Position numbers and translations under genes: made by a program | DNA from: Mesostigma viride | Taxonomy: Eukaryota > Streptophyta > Mesostigmatophyceae > Mesostigmatales > Mesostigmataceae | Assembly: GCA_009746045.1 (NCBI GenBank) | Contig: RPFO01000313.1 | Span: 409,340 to 473,339, forward strand | Reading direction: 5' to 3' | DNA: 64,000 nucleotides | Part shown: positions 28,335-39,300 of the stretch, piece after piece | Numbering within the stretch: the first letter of the stretch is position 1 | How the letters are laid out: every line of letters starts with the position of its first letter | Notes under the pieces: generated by a model | What the model was told of the DNA's origin: nothing | The model's input: the letters and a program-made list of their open reading frames with translations, nothing else | The model's database searches: none

Positions 28335-31300
28335 CTAATAGGGCGCGTTATTAGACCAGGGAAGCCATTGGACCTGAGTGATGTCGCCATGAGGCATACT
28401 GGTGAATACCTGATTACGGCCCAGTAGATCATGAAAAAGCTGGAGCGGGCTGGGCTTGTCGTTATTGGGCCCTGGGTCCCACACCCTGTGTTGTTCCTGA
28501 GCTAACAGCCAGTAGCGGCGCATAGCCGCATTCCATAGGTATATAAAGCGCCGGACTACGCCGCCGCGGGTATACTCCTCGCGGACCTTAAAGACTGTCT
28601 CGTTGCGTATGGTCCAGATCGCGTATAGCATAGTAGTGCGTAGCCATATCCATTCTGCTTGGGAAACTGAAAGCTCGGACCCTGGTGTGCCAGCAATACC
28701 GAAAATGATGGTACGCACGCTGATTGGGAGAGTGGGTGGCGATGCCGTCCATGCGGCCCAGATGTTAATGAGCCACGTCCAAACCCCAGGGAGATTACAG
28801 TAAAGAAACCTGTGCTCAATGGTTTCACTAGGGTGCGTGCACAGGCATGATGCATCATGACCAAAACGCTCGTGGAGCGTGGCGCAGACCCCTATCGCCC
28901 TATGCATCAAAAGGTGTTGTACATCAGTGGCCCTGCGGTCCACGAGAGGGTGGTCTACCGCCAGGGTAATCATCTTAACCCAAGTGTAGCCCGGCCAATG
29001 TATTCCCCAGCGGGCTCGGCCCGGGTGGGGCTGATGGTACATATGCAACAAGATATCATAACCCCAATCTGCGGTGTACTCAAAGATACATTTGCTGGTT
29101 CTGATGTCCCCCTTGGTTAAGACCCATCCAAATTCAACCGGGTCCAGATGTAGTAGATCGAGCCGTGTGTTGCCCACGTGTAGCCATGTAATGCTCTCAA
29201 CCGGGGATAATGGGTCCGGCTGGATCATGCAAGATCTTGGCACAGACCATGGGACTACGCGTATGCGGTGACACTGGGAAGCTGGCGTGTACGCATATAA
29301 GGTGGATAGTTGATACAGACACCCATTGTGGCCAGAAATAGCGTCCAGCAGTTGTAGTTGGAGCCCCTCAGGTGGCAGAACCGTCACGACTAAACCCTTG
29401 CACGCAGGCGTGACTCCGTCGGCGTAGAAGCTAACCCAGTCGCCGGTTATAATTGGCTTGCGTGGGGCAGTCATCAATGCATGCCACGCCGCTGGTATCG
29501 CACTTATAAGAGTTTGCCACGCTTGCAGGGAGGGCATGTGGGAGACCCAAGTGCTGACCTCGTCGTAGCTGAGCCGTCGGTACGCAGCGCCGTGCCCCAG
29601 GTAGAGGTCCAGCACCCTGACAATCGGCGGTGACGCGCGCAGAAAGCCATCATACGGGTTGTGTCCGTGGAGAGTGCCCAGGGGCTTGTTAGTAGCGTCT
29701 GTGATTAAGTCATTAAAAAAGAGTGGCTGCCGTGCCACCTCCTCTCTAGTAGTAGGAAAGACTAGGCGACCCGGCTTGAGCTTATTGTAACCTGTCCATA
29801 TGCGCTGCCAATACCATGGGAGTCCTTTGTACGAAATAAGGGTGCTGCCCAGTATGCCCGCCCCCAGTTGCCACGAGGTGCCACTAGCATGGGTGGAAAG
29901 AGAGGCTAGCGTTTCACGTGCAAGCATGCAGCCAGGGTGTGTGTTAACGCCCATAAAAACGGATATCACTTGTTTAGCATACAGCGACCACAGACGCCAT
30001 TGTATGTTGTGGAGCCCGAGGCCCCCGTGCACCCATGACATGAAGGACATCTCTCTGTTGATCCATCCGTGGACCGTGTGGGAGATTAAGCCTTTCTGTT
30101 TCCAGACAAAATTGCTGCCAAGGCGTTGGATGAGCTGTGTGGTGGCATCATTGGGTGGGTGTGCTTGGCAATAATACAAGACCTTAGAGAACAACAGTTG
30201 GTTGACGATCAGGGTTCGCCCTCGTAGGCTCATGCGGTGGACGGCCCCCCAGCGCCCTGCGGTAAGGAGAACGCCTGCAAGCTTGCCCACGTGGTTGGTT
30301 TCATCATACATGAAAGAACGTTGTTCAGCCAAGCGTCCCTCGGGTGTGCAGCCGATGGGACAATTGTGCAAAAGGTGGTGATCCCCCGGCTTGACCCAGG
30401 TCACAGCCAGGTTGGGGAGGGCGTAGCGTAGGGTGTTGGTTTTGCCGATATGCAGTCCCGTGGACTTGAGCACATTGCATCGTTGTTGTGTGGCAACAGA
30501 ATAGGTAGTGATATTATCCATGACAGCATGCACTTCAGGCAGAGAGATACAAACATTTGTTGTGTCATCCACATAAGCCGTTTGGAATATACCTTTACCG
30601 TTACCTGTCGGGAAGCCCCGAATGCGAGGATCGTTCTGGTGTAGCCAGTAGAGTCCTGCGTGGGCCAAGAGAAATAGAATAGGGGACATGCAATCTCCTT
30701 GTGGTAGCGATCGTGAGCTAGCGCCGGTCGCTGACTTGTGTCCGTCTATTAGTAAATACCAAGCCAGGGATTTGATCATACCCATAATGACGGTCATGAG
30801 TTGTGGGCCAAATCCTAGTGCGGTTAGAATGTGTTCTAGGTATTCCCAGCACATACGGTCAAAGGCTTTTTCAAAATCCCAAAACAATATGAAACCCTCT
30901 ATATCGTCGCGCCAGGCTTTTTCCACAATGTCCATGATGAGGGTAATGCTGTCGTTGATGTGGAGATTGGCCCTAAAGCCCACTTGCTCCGGACCAATGA
31001 GGAAGTCTAGGACGGTGTATAAGCGTCGTTGGATTATTTTACTGATGATTTTGTACGCTACCGTAAGGAGACGGATTGGGCGGTAGTTTTTCCATAGAGT
31101 CTTGTCTCCTTTTTTGTACAGTAAGATAAGCGCAGATTCAGCCCATCTGCCGCTCACCTTACCGTGCCGCCAAATTTCAAGAATACATTCGTAGAAATCT
31201 ATGTGTAGAAGGGACCAGAACGTTTTCCAGAATTCAATAGGCAGACCGTCGACCCCGGGGGCGCTACCGGTTTTGATGTGTTCCATAGCTGTTGTGGCCT

Positions 31301-31553
31301 CTTCCATGGAGGGGATTTGATCGAGTTCCTGCTGTTGAGCTGGTGTAAGGCGACGGGGAATGGCATGTAGGATTTTTTGCATGGCTGCAGATGAGTCAGG
31401 ATGGGGTTCGTTTAGAAAGAGAGCTGAGTAGTAACGGTGACCACTCTGTAGTATGGAGGTGATGTCTCGGTGGCTGCCGTGTTCGTCTTGGATTTCCGTG
31501 ATAGAGGAGTGAGCTTTAGGGGTAGGAATCAGAGCAAAGAACTCTTTGGTCAT
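28335..31553 (-). CDS. LINE ORF2 reverse transcriptase part
   Basis: A single open frame of 1,072 codons encodes the L1-type reverse transcriptase and its C-terminal region. Seen in order are GSAPGVDGLPIEFWK near residue 100, LLYKKGDKTLWKNYRPIRLL, PEQVGFRANLHINDSI, FWDFEKAFDRM near 225, SLPQGDCMSPILF near 283, and the catalytic YVDD at 327-330. A C-terminal zinc-binding RT-associated region follows (IGVCATLHERFGHDASCLC, then HRFLYC). The apparent ATG at 31,553 is not a natural start: the protein should continue from the upstream endonuclease frame (WWHQVGE then KEFFALIP). A one-base insertion in GAGAAGAGAATG explains the break. The RT itself looks intact. Confidence 0.88.
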   Translation of the reverse strand: MTKEFFALIPTPKAHSSITEIQDEHGSHRDITSILQSGHRYYSALFLNEPHPDSSAAMQKILHAIPRRLTPAQQQELDQIPSMEEATTAMEHIKTGSAPGVDGLPIEFWKTFWSLLHIDFYECILEIWRHGKVSGRWAESALILLYKKGDKTLWKNYRPIRLLTVAYKIISKIIQRRLYTVLDFLIGPEQVGFRANLHINDSITLIMDIVEKAWRDDIEGFILFWDFEKAFDRMCWEYLEHILTALGFGPQLMTVIMGMIKSLAWYLLIDGHKSATGASSRSLPQGDCMSPILFLLAHAGLYWLHQNDPRIRGFPTGNGKGIFQTAYVDDTTNVCISLPEVHAVMDNITTYSVATQQRCNVLKSTGLHIGKTNTLRYALPNLAVTWVKPGDHHLLHNCPIGCTPEGRLAEQRSFMYDETNHVGKLAGVLLTAGRWGAVHRMSLRGRTLIVNQLLFSKVLYYCQAHPPNDATTQLIQRLGSNFVWKQKGLISHTVHGWINREMSFMSWVHGGLGLHNIQWRLWSLYAKQVISVFMGVNTHPGCMLARETLASLSTHASGTSWQLGAGILGSTLISYKGLPWYWQRIWTGYNKLKPGRLVFPTTREEVARQPLFFNDLITDATNKPLGTLHGHNPYDGFLRASPPIVRVLDLYLGHGAAYRRLSYDEVSTWVSHMPSLQAWQTLISAIPAAWHALMTAPRKPIITGDWVSFYADGVTPACKGLVVTVLPPEGLQLQLLDAISGHNGCLYQLSTLYAYTPASQCHRIRVVPWSVPRSCMIQPDPLSPVESITWLHVGNTRLDLLHLDPVEFGWVLTKGDIRTSKCIFEYTADWGYDILLHMYHQPHPGRARWGIHWPGYTWVKMITLAVDHPLVDRRATDVQHLLMHRAIGVCATLHERFGHDASCLCTHPSETIEHRFLYCNLPGVWTWLINIWAAWTASPPTLPISVRTIIFGIAGTPGSELSVSQAEWIWLRTTMLYAIWTIRNETVFKVREEYTRGGVVRRFIYLWNAAMRRYWLLAQEQHRVWDPGPNNDKPSPLQLFHDLLGRNQVFTSMPHGDITQVQWLPWSNNAPY

Positions 31554-32742
31554 TCTCTTCTCCTACCTGGTGCCACCACAGATTTTCTGAGTCTAGTGCT
31601 AATGTGTGACGCTCGAAACGTAGTTTGTCAAGTTCGGTCTGAGCTCTTTGAAGTTTTGTTAGTTCCGATTGATACAGGGTAGGCTTCGCTTGGAGTTTAT
31701 TCACTATGCGTTGGTAGTACCGATAGTCCTGTCCTTTCTGGCGGCGGATATTTTGTGAATACAGTTGGGAAAATTCTAGAATGTTAGCTAGGCCCTCCTG
31801 CATCCAGCTGCAGCAGTCTGTGTAGCTACCCTTGCTGGCTCTCCACGACTGCCAGCGTGTCATGATCTCAAGGTAGTACTTATCGTCCGCGAGTAGGTGT
31901 TTGTTTAAGCGGGGAATGCCGGGGCCCCGGGCGGAGTTGGTGTGATGGGCAAGGGTAACGATGAGTGGGTAGTGATCAGAAAAATTAACAGAACGGTCGA
32001 CCGATGCGTAGCAAACTAGGTCCGCCCATGCGGGTGTGATGTAGATTTTATCAAGACGACGAGTAGTGCGTACATTTAAACGTGTGGCCAGCCAAGTGGG
32101 CCCGTGGTCTCGTGAGCGGATGACATCCTGTAAGTTCAGGTCCATGATCTGTTTACTGAAGGCCGCTGTGCGTATAGGGGGGTGTTCATCCAGGTCTATA
32201 TTGAAATCGCCCATCAACGCAATTTCGAACCCCTGTGAGATAAGGTCAGCGGCCATTTTGAAGAGGGAAGGGTAGAATGAGGCTTGATCCGTTGGCTCGG
32301 TTGGGGCATATACACTAATAATGTATCCCTTATTTCCTGCCCATGTAATGGACTGCCGCGTCCAACGGCCCTGCCATCTAGCCTCCGCTGTGTCGGTAGC
32401 TATAGCCCAGTCCTGGCATGTCAGCGTAGGGTTGGGAGGTTTACGGTATTGAATGAGGGCAGTGCCCCCTTGTGTACCGCGTGCCCATGCCCAACGGTGA
32501 ACTGTCCTAGGTGCAAGTGCTCTAGCAGCTCTAAGGGCGGTGCGTGTGGCAGCTTCTTGGATTTTATGTTCCTGCAGTCCTATCCAAATTTCATGCGAGG
32601 GGCCCACGTAGCGCTCGAGCAAGTTGTGTAATGCATTTGCTAATTCTCGTGTGCGAGGTATTCGCTGTCCCTGCCCTGGTGTGTGTGACCCGTATGTGTT
32701 CAGCCCCCTGACATTCCACGATACCAGTGTTAGTTGACTCAT
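31516..32742 (-). CDS. LINE ORF2 apurinic endonuclease part
   Basis: This is the N-terminal endonuclease domain of the LINE ORF2, taken from the ATG at 32,742 (MSQLTLVSWNVRGLN); the frame is open back to 32,844. The catalytic signatures of the APE/exonuclease III fold are all visible: SWNVRGLN, LQEHK, ISVYAPTE, MGDFNIDLDE, DKIYITPAW and SDHYPLIV. The domain nicks target DNA to prime reverse transcription. A helical linker (LYSQNIRRQKGQDYRYYQRI) leads towards RT. The frame then runs into a stop at 31,516 after the one-base insertion, so endonuclease and RT are uncoupled in this copy unless frameshifting occurs. Confidence 0.87.
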   Translation of the reverse strand: MSQLTLVSWNVRGLNTYGSHTPGQGQRIPRTRELANALHNLLERYVGPSHEIWIGLQEHKIQEAATRTALRAARALAPRTVHRWAWARGTQGGTALIQYRKPPNPTLTCQDWAIATDTAEARWQGRWTRQSITWAGNKGYIISVYAPTEPTDQASFYPSLFKMAADLISQGFEIALMGDFNIDLDEHPPIRTAAFSKQIMDLNLQDVIRSRDHGPTWLATRLNVRTTRRLDKIYITPAWADLVCYASVDRSVNFSDHYPLIVTLAHHTNSARGPGIPRLNKHLLADDKYYLEIMTRWQSWRASKGSYTDCCSWMQEGLANILEFSQLYSQNIRRQKGQDYRYYQRIVNKLQAKPTLYQSELTKLQRAQTELDKLRFERHTLALDSENLWWHQVGEENDQRVLCSDSYP

Positions 32743-32844
32743 GTCATTGCAGGGCTCCAGCGGACCAGGCCGGGTAGGTTCCGTGTAGGTCCCCATGGCG
32801 TGGTGAGATTGGACCTGCGAAAGGTGAAAGACACGGCACAACAT

Positions 32845-33459
32845 GCACAGGGCGTGGGCGTGAGATAGTCATTAAAAGAGAGACCTACTGTGCAGTGTGC
32901 TGTGAGCAGAACCAAAGCGATTGGAAAGGCTGCATTACACCCACGTTTGGGTAATGGCAGCAGGTATTGAGAAAAGTCGTTATGGAGGTGTCTTGGTGAT
33001 AGCGGATCACCTGGTGTGGCGATAACTATTCCATAGTCATTGCGCCTGTGAAAGGGTAACCGAGGGTACAGGAGGTCACGCTCCAAGGAGACTACTCGCC
33101 CACCCAGGTGGAGGGGCCCAGGCCTAGTCCATCCTGCCGATGGGTTTTCGAATCCGAGCCGTGGCTCACTGACCGAATGCCATAATGGGGTAGCCGTCAC
33201 GAGAAACAGTGAGGCGAGGGGCGGACTTACGAATTTCGTAAGGCCTGCTCCTTCTACCCACACGTTTCAAGTGACGGCTAGCTGTTCCGCCCCTCAGAAG
33301 AGATGGCTAGACGTACCTTTTCGTGCTGAATCCGAATCTGCCCTTTGTTTCGCGTTTAGATTACTACGTAAGGTGCTATCTCGTCCGCCGTCAGGGCCAC
33401 CATAGCCAGCTTGAAAGGCTGCAACTGTGTATCACTTGTACACATCACTCGGAAACACA
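32845..33459 (-). other. LINE 5' region
   Basis: About 600 bp precede the endonuclease frame. An open frame at 32,739-33,263 has no recognisable ORF1 motif (no RRM, no zinc knuckle, no coiled coil) and is not called. The 5' UTR function is unassigned. Confidence 0.5.
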
Positions 33460-33472
33460 CTCGGAAACACAT
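33460..33472. repeat. 13-bp target duplication CTCGGAAACACAT (5' side of LINE)
   Basis: An exact copy of 28,194-28,206. It is immediately preceded by a 12-bp near copy (CTCGGAAACACA at 33,448-33,459). Confidence 0.88.
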
Positions 33473-34006
33473 CCTGAAGGTCATGTCAGTACTTGAACAC
33501 GTTACTGTACATGTACAACTTACATCATGTGTCGTGGCTGCACCTTATCTTTAGAACCCACATTAATTTAAAGCCGTACTGTAGTTGCGATGCAGGCTTA
33601 ATGGGCTCAGGGCTGGCCTGGGTGACCTGGGCAGCCTTTTCAGCAGCGCAGTGATGCGTCCACTTGGTTACTTGGCACGTCTCCGCGTGTTGGGAAACTC
33701 CCGCGTCTCCTGCGCACTTTTCCAGGCTCTGTAAATTGACCTCGATGTCAACGCATTGATCCGAGCCCGTGCGTGTCCGACTCGGCTCTGCGTGTGCACG
33801 TCCACCTGAGCTGGTCGACATGATGGGTTAGTCTGGTCTTCCCCGATTGTAGACAGGAAGAGCTTCGCGCAACGTGAAGCAAGAATCATGAGGACAACGT
33901 GGGCTCTTATGCCGAGTGACTGCTCCTCGGACCGGAGCAGGAGAAATAATAAATAATAAATATTTTCGATTCATTTGCTGAGGCGATCGCAGAATTCGGG
34001 ACGGTC
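33473..34006 (+). promoter_or_regulatory. Upstream region of the large host gene
   Basis: The 534 bp between the LINE target duplication and the ATG at 34,007 should contain the promoter and 5' UTR. An AT-rich AATAATAAATAATAAATA run lies at about 33,946. No clear TATA box or known motif was identified. The start context is GGACGGTCATGG. Confidence 0.35.
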
Positions 34007-36391
34007 ATGGAAGCCAGAGGTGTGGAAAGCTGTAGGAAGTTGCAATTGGCTGGCCAGGAGCACTGCGATGACGTCGATGTGCTGTTTAATCTGGTCGAAC
34101 CGGGCATCGTGGCAGCCTCAAACGCCTCCTGGGCGATAACCACGAAGACCGCGCTTGTGAAAGGCATCTGCGGCTGCGGAAAGCAAGCACAAGCTCCACG
34201 CGAATTCTCGGCGGGTACCTACGTGGCATCCGCTGGAGAGGAGCTGGCACGCATAGCACTTCCTCAATGGAAGAATGCCGCGCTCAGCACGGTCGCGTCC
34301 TCATATCTCAAGGTATTCTTCTGCGAGCATGAACTCCTGTATAACGTGGCGGAGCTCGTACGAGAGATCCAGAGCCATCCAAACCCGGGCGTGGAGGCAG
34401 ACAATCTCTTGCTGGCGTGGCTCGACTCCCTCCTCGAGTCCCTGCAAAGCGCCAGCGCGGCACGCAGCGTGTACACGCTCACGCAGGCGGCCCTCTTGAT
34501 CGGACGACTTCTGCTGGACAGAGCCAACGAGGAGGGCATCGCGGAGGCAAGATCGGATCACCTCCACCTGGGAATCATGCGCTGCGTCGTGGCCCACCCT
34601 GGAGTGCATTCCTGTGGGATCCTGGCCATCGTCCAACCGCCCGCCCGCCTGCTTCCCCATGCGCTAGAGCTGCTCCAATTCGACCCGGCCAATGGTATCG
34701 GTTGGTTGATCCACGGGCCGCCAGGTGGCTCCAGCGCAACCAGCCACACCCTGGAGATGACAGCGGCGCTGCTCTCCCAGCTACCCTGGGATTCCACCAC
34801 CCTGCTAGGCATGCCCCCTCCCATCCTCCAGACCTGCCTGCTGCCTTCGCTGATGTCAGCGCTGGAATCCCTGGGCTCAGCCGTCCGAACGGGCGGCCTT
34901 ACTCTCTGCGCCAGCTCTGGCTCTGATGCCCTTCCCACCGCCCCCGGGGCCCCTGCCCGGCGGGTGCCCCCCTGGGAGCCCCCTGCTAGGCTCCTGCTTG
35001 TGCTTGCCCGCACCACCCTGCGCGTGGGCCGTGCCGCACACGCCTACGCGGCGGCGGTGCGCTCCTGCGTGCGCGCGCTGGGCTGGCTGCCGTCACCCGT
35101 ACGCGCAGCTACGGCGCCACTCCTGTGCTCCCTGCCGCTCCCTGGGACACCGGCACTAGTGGGTAGCCAAGGAGCGGGAACAGATAGCCAAGAAACAGCG
35201 GGTGGCCGGGGCCAGGCACGAGCGGGTGGGGAGGCTATCGCCCTGTCATCCGGCACTCTTGAGGGTGGCGCGGACACTGACGTCAGCGGCCTGGACCATG
35301 CGCTTGTTCAGCTGCTGGTGGCCACGCTGGGGCTGTGGCAGCCGACACACACGCCCGCGCTGACATCACCCCCGGCGTCAGCGCTGCAGAATCAACTCTC
35401 CTCACACGCGGTGTCACCGTCAGATGATGGCCAAGTTACCCCCAGTCTTACCTATGGCCACGACCAATTGTCCATGGACAGCGCGCTTGCTCTTGTGGTG
35501 TCCCACGCGTGCGCCCGCGCCCACGAGAAGGCGCTGCCCCGCGAGTGGCTTGCCGCCCGCTGCCTCGAAGAATGCTCGCTGCTGGCGCCCGCGCTGAGGG
35601 AGGCCGCCGCTAAAAATAGAGCGACAGGTGGTGCGTCGGGCCCGGGAGGTTCTGGTGGCCAGGGCGGGGTGGAGGCGCCCGATGATGACAAGGCGTTCCC
35701 CTCCCTGCGGCTCCTGGCCAGGGTGGCGGACATGCTCATGTGGCGTCTGGACGCTCTAGCGCGTGCGGATGCCAGACGTGACGGGTCGACCGATGGGGCC
35801 AGTCGTGGCAGCGGTGGTAGCGGCAGCAGCGGTGGTGGTGGCGGCGATCAGCAGCCATCGGCCCTTGACGCCGCCACCATGGCCGAGCTGGTGGCCACCA
35901 TACTCGATGAGCTGGCGCACCTGGCACTCTTCTGGGGGGTGGACCCAGGGACCCGCTTCGACACGGAGCAAGGGCGGGAGGGAGGTTTCACTGCCGCACG
36001 TCATGCTGAGGACGAGTCAGCCCGTGCGGTGTTGACTGGTGGCTCACAGGCTACGGGGAGAATTGGGGATCAACCTGCAGGGAGTAATGGTGATGACCGC
36101 ACGGTGACGTACGATAGTTCAAGGGAGAGCACGACTCACCTTGGCGGTGGTGCCCTGGGCACCCCCCTGGCAGTGTCCACCTCGCCAATCGAGGCGGCGT
36201 TTGACGAGGCCAACCAGCGTGCGTGGATGGGGCAGCCGCCCAGCCAGGGGGCCCAGGGTGGCGGTGGCCCTCACGGGGATCCTAGGGACGGCCCCGGTGG
36301 TGGTGTGGACCGGAGGGGGGAGGCGCCGTGGGAACGAGCGGGGGCGGTGACGAGTGGCAGTGGATGGGGCCATCCAGCGCGGCAGTTGCAG
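34007..36391 (+). CDS. Large gene exon 1
   Basis: The exon encodes 795 residues from the ATG at 34,007. The first 300 residues look like a globular helical domain (LLLAWLDSLLESLQSASAA, then TQAALLIGRLLLDRANEE). The second half is broken by Gly/Ser linkers such as GSGGSGSSGGGGGD. It ends CAG|GTAAGG, a strong donor, after a complete codon. The open frame past the donor to 36,670 is intronic. Confidence 0.78.
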
Positions 36392-39300
36392 GTAAGGAGG
36401 GAGATGGATTGGGTTGGCGGTCTTGGTTGGAGGGGGTTTGGTCCATCTGTTGAGCCGTCTTTGGGAGCCCTTTGCTACTGTAGCTTATTTGGCCTGGCTC
36501 TCGTGGTGGGCGTTCACGCAGGTGCGCGGGGTATGCTACTTGCTGTTGCCACTTTCCTGCGCGCAAACTTAAACATGGTCTCTGTGCGTTTATCCCGGCG
36601 CACGCGAGTCGTACTGTGCACACGAGTGTTTTTGCAGGCCGTATGCTGGAAGTTGTTCTCGGCGGACTGAACCCCTGACCCCCCTGGTGAACCCCTTGCG
36701 AGCCACCATGCACGCACAACGTGGCCACGTGCTTGTGTATCCCAATTCCTCCTCCACACACGATGCATGAGTGTCCCTGCAACGACCACCCATCGTTCCC
36801 TCTCCACGTCAACGCCCCTTGGCAATCCACGGCCTCTCTGAAGTGGTTGTCTTCGTAATTTACAGCAGGCCTGGTCTCGCTGGGCATCGCAAATGGCTCC
36901 CTACCTAGTTGGTGCATTGGACCTGTGTTATGCCTCCCCGTTTCTTCTCCCATGCCAACTTGTGCCTTCTATCAACCAGACCACCAGCGCAGGCCAGAAA
37001 CCGTGCACACATGGACAAGATCTTCTTTACCTACTGACGAGGGCATTGGGTATCCAACTCAACCAATGTCCATCCACAATCACCCCTGCGCAGGTGCCCG
37101 CGCTGGACCCCCTCATCCACGAGGCGGCATCGCGCCAGCTGTCCCGCCTGTGCGCCGCCTGGCCCACCCTGGTGGGCCACGTGCTGGCCACCCTCTCCCG
37201 TCACGCGGGTGCCTACGCCCTCGGCGCGTGGCCCAGCGACCGCGTGCTTGCGCTGGTCACCGCCCTACCCCTGCGCCGATGGCACCCGTTTGCGAAGACG
37301 CCCTTGAGCAACCCCCCCAGTGGCCAGCGTGATGCAACCAGTGGGCAGCAAGCCACAGTGAGTGGTCCGTATGGTACAGGAGTTGATCAGGGAGAGGCGG
37401 AGAAGGGTCGTGAGAGGGCCGTCGCCGCCAAGTGGTTCTCCAAATGTGACGCAGGGGGCCTCCTGGGACTCCTCGTGATGGCCGGTGTGGCCCCGGACAT
37501 CATCGCCCAGGTGCGCGCGTCCTCCTCAGCCTTCACGGGGGACACGGGTGGCAGCACCCCCACAGGTGGCGCGTTCCCGTCACACCAGCAGGGGGCTGGG
37601 GGTGACGCCGTCCCTCCCTGGGGCACCGTGGCGGCCTGGGCCCAGGTGGCCACCCAGGGCGTCTCGTACGAGGGCGCCGCGCGCATGGGGGGGGGCCACG
37701 GGGGTGACGGCCCGGCGCGTGTCGCCGCGGTGGTGGTCATGGCCATGAAGTTTGGTGACATTGTAGCGGGACCGCCGGCTCCATTGGCCCTGCCAGCATC
37801 GACGGCCTCCTCCGCATCATCGATGCCACCAGCGTGGTCAGTCTCGTTCCGCCACCGCCCGTACGCGCTCCTGCTGCTCGCTGCCACACGTCACGTCGTC
37901 CCCCGTGACTGGTGGCTGCAGGCGCTGCTGGGCCGGGGGAGGGGGCAAGCGCTCACGTGCTTGTCGGCCGAGGAGCTTGCGTCCGTCACGGGGGAGCAAG
38001 CGCAAGCGCACGTCATGGGAATTAGTGAGGTGGCGGTGGTTGCTGCCCAGGGGGACTTGCTAGCGTGGCTGGCTACCGCTCGCTGGGTGGCAAGTCTTCC
38101 GCACGATGGTGACGGTGACAGCAGTGGGGCAGGGAACGGTGGCAGGGTCACGGGGGCTGGTCGTGGGGAATCGGGACGCCAGCAACCAGGAGGGGGCAGG
38201 GGCAGCACAGGTGGCGCGCCCGCGGGCAACACGGTGCCAGGGGGGCACTGGGTCCCTGCGCTGTCGGGAATGCCCCGCCGGTCGGCCGCCGAGGTCAAGG
38301 CGTCGGCGCAGCTGTGGGACATGGCGCGTGCGGTTGCGTCGTTAGGCCTGGTGGAGACCGCGGTGGCGTTGGCGGTGACGGATGTCGGGGCGCCGGCCGG
38401 GACGGGTGTGGATGCCAGCAGGTGTTTGGGGACTGGATGGAGGGAGGCGTTAGGGCTGGGATGTGGCCTGTATGGCACGGAGGAGGGCTTGGAGGGTGGC
38501 GAGAAAACGTCGGTTGGATCGGCTTCAGCCTTGAGCAGCAAGAAGGTCGCATCCGAGTCGGGCGGGTCCAGGCAGATGGTTCTGGCATCCCCAGCCGCTG
38601 TGGCTGACCAGCTGCTCAGCTCGCTGCGGCTGTTTGATCTGCTCGAGTCGGTCCTGCTCCTGCTGGCGCGCCGCCGGATGGCCGACGCGGCGACAGGTGG
38701 TGCCGCGAGAGCAGACGGCGGTGGCCACGAGTCGCATGCACAGCCGCCGCAGCAGCATCAGCAAGGGGCGGTGGCGCTGGGGGAACACGACATGCTTCTT
38801 GTGCTGGCATCCATGCAGTTGCTGTTCCGACTGGTACGCAATGTGCTGGTGCCCACGGGGCTGGCGGATGATAATTATACTTGCAACCGCGGTGATGCTA
38901 ACAAACCTTTTAGCACCAGTACCAACCATGCTATAAACAGTAAGACTAGTACTAGTGATCATGATGGTGATTCCGCGTACGTCACCCGGGTGGCCCGCGT
39001 CCTCCGCCTGTGCCTGGAGCTCGGGGAGGATGCGGCGATGCTCCCAATCCGGCACCGCGTGGCGCGGTCCCTGGGAGGTGACAGCGCGCCTGTGGTTGGG
39101 TCAACCAGGGATAATGTCTGGTCCGAAGCGCGGCTGGGGCTGCGGGCCCTTGTCGCGGCGATGATGCTCGGGGGAGGGGAGGGGGCTCCCAGGGGCGGTA
39201 GGGCTCCCCCCCCCACGCAGCAGGAGCCTGCGTGGCGGCGGCAGCAGAGGGAGGAGGTGGACTTCTTCCTATCCCGGGCACGACACGGCGCGCGGGTGCT

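Larger units (their letters stand above)
28207..33459 (-). mobile_element. L1-type LINE, nearly complete
   Basis: This is a 5.25-kb minus-strand LINE with a 13-bp target duplication, a short poly-A tail (poly-T at 28,208-28,215 on the plus strand) and an AATAAA about 20 bases before the tail. It encodes an APE-type endonuclease followed by a long reverse transcriptase with a C-terminal zinc-binding region. The two coding segments overlap in different frames by 38 bases, explained by one extra base. No ORF1 with nucleic-acid-binding motifs is visible in the 600 bp before the endonuclease, so this copy may be 5'-truncated or the family may lack ORF1. The target motif is itself partly duplicated at the 5' junction (33,448-33,459). 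Confidence 0.88.

Noticed and set aside
32739..33263. LINE ORF1
   Set aside because: The frame lacks coiled coil, RRM or zinc-knuckle features and overlaps the endonuclease frame; not enough to call.
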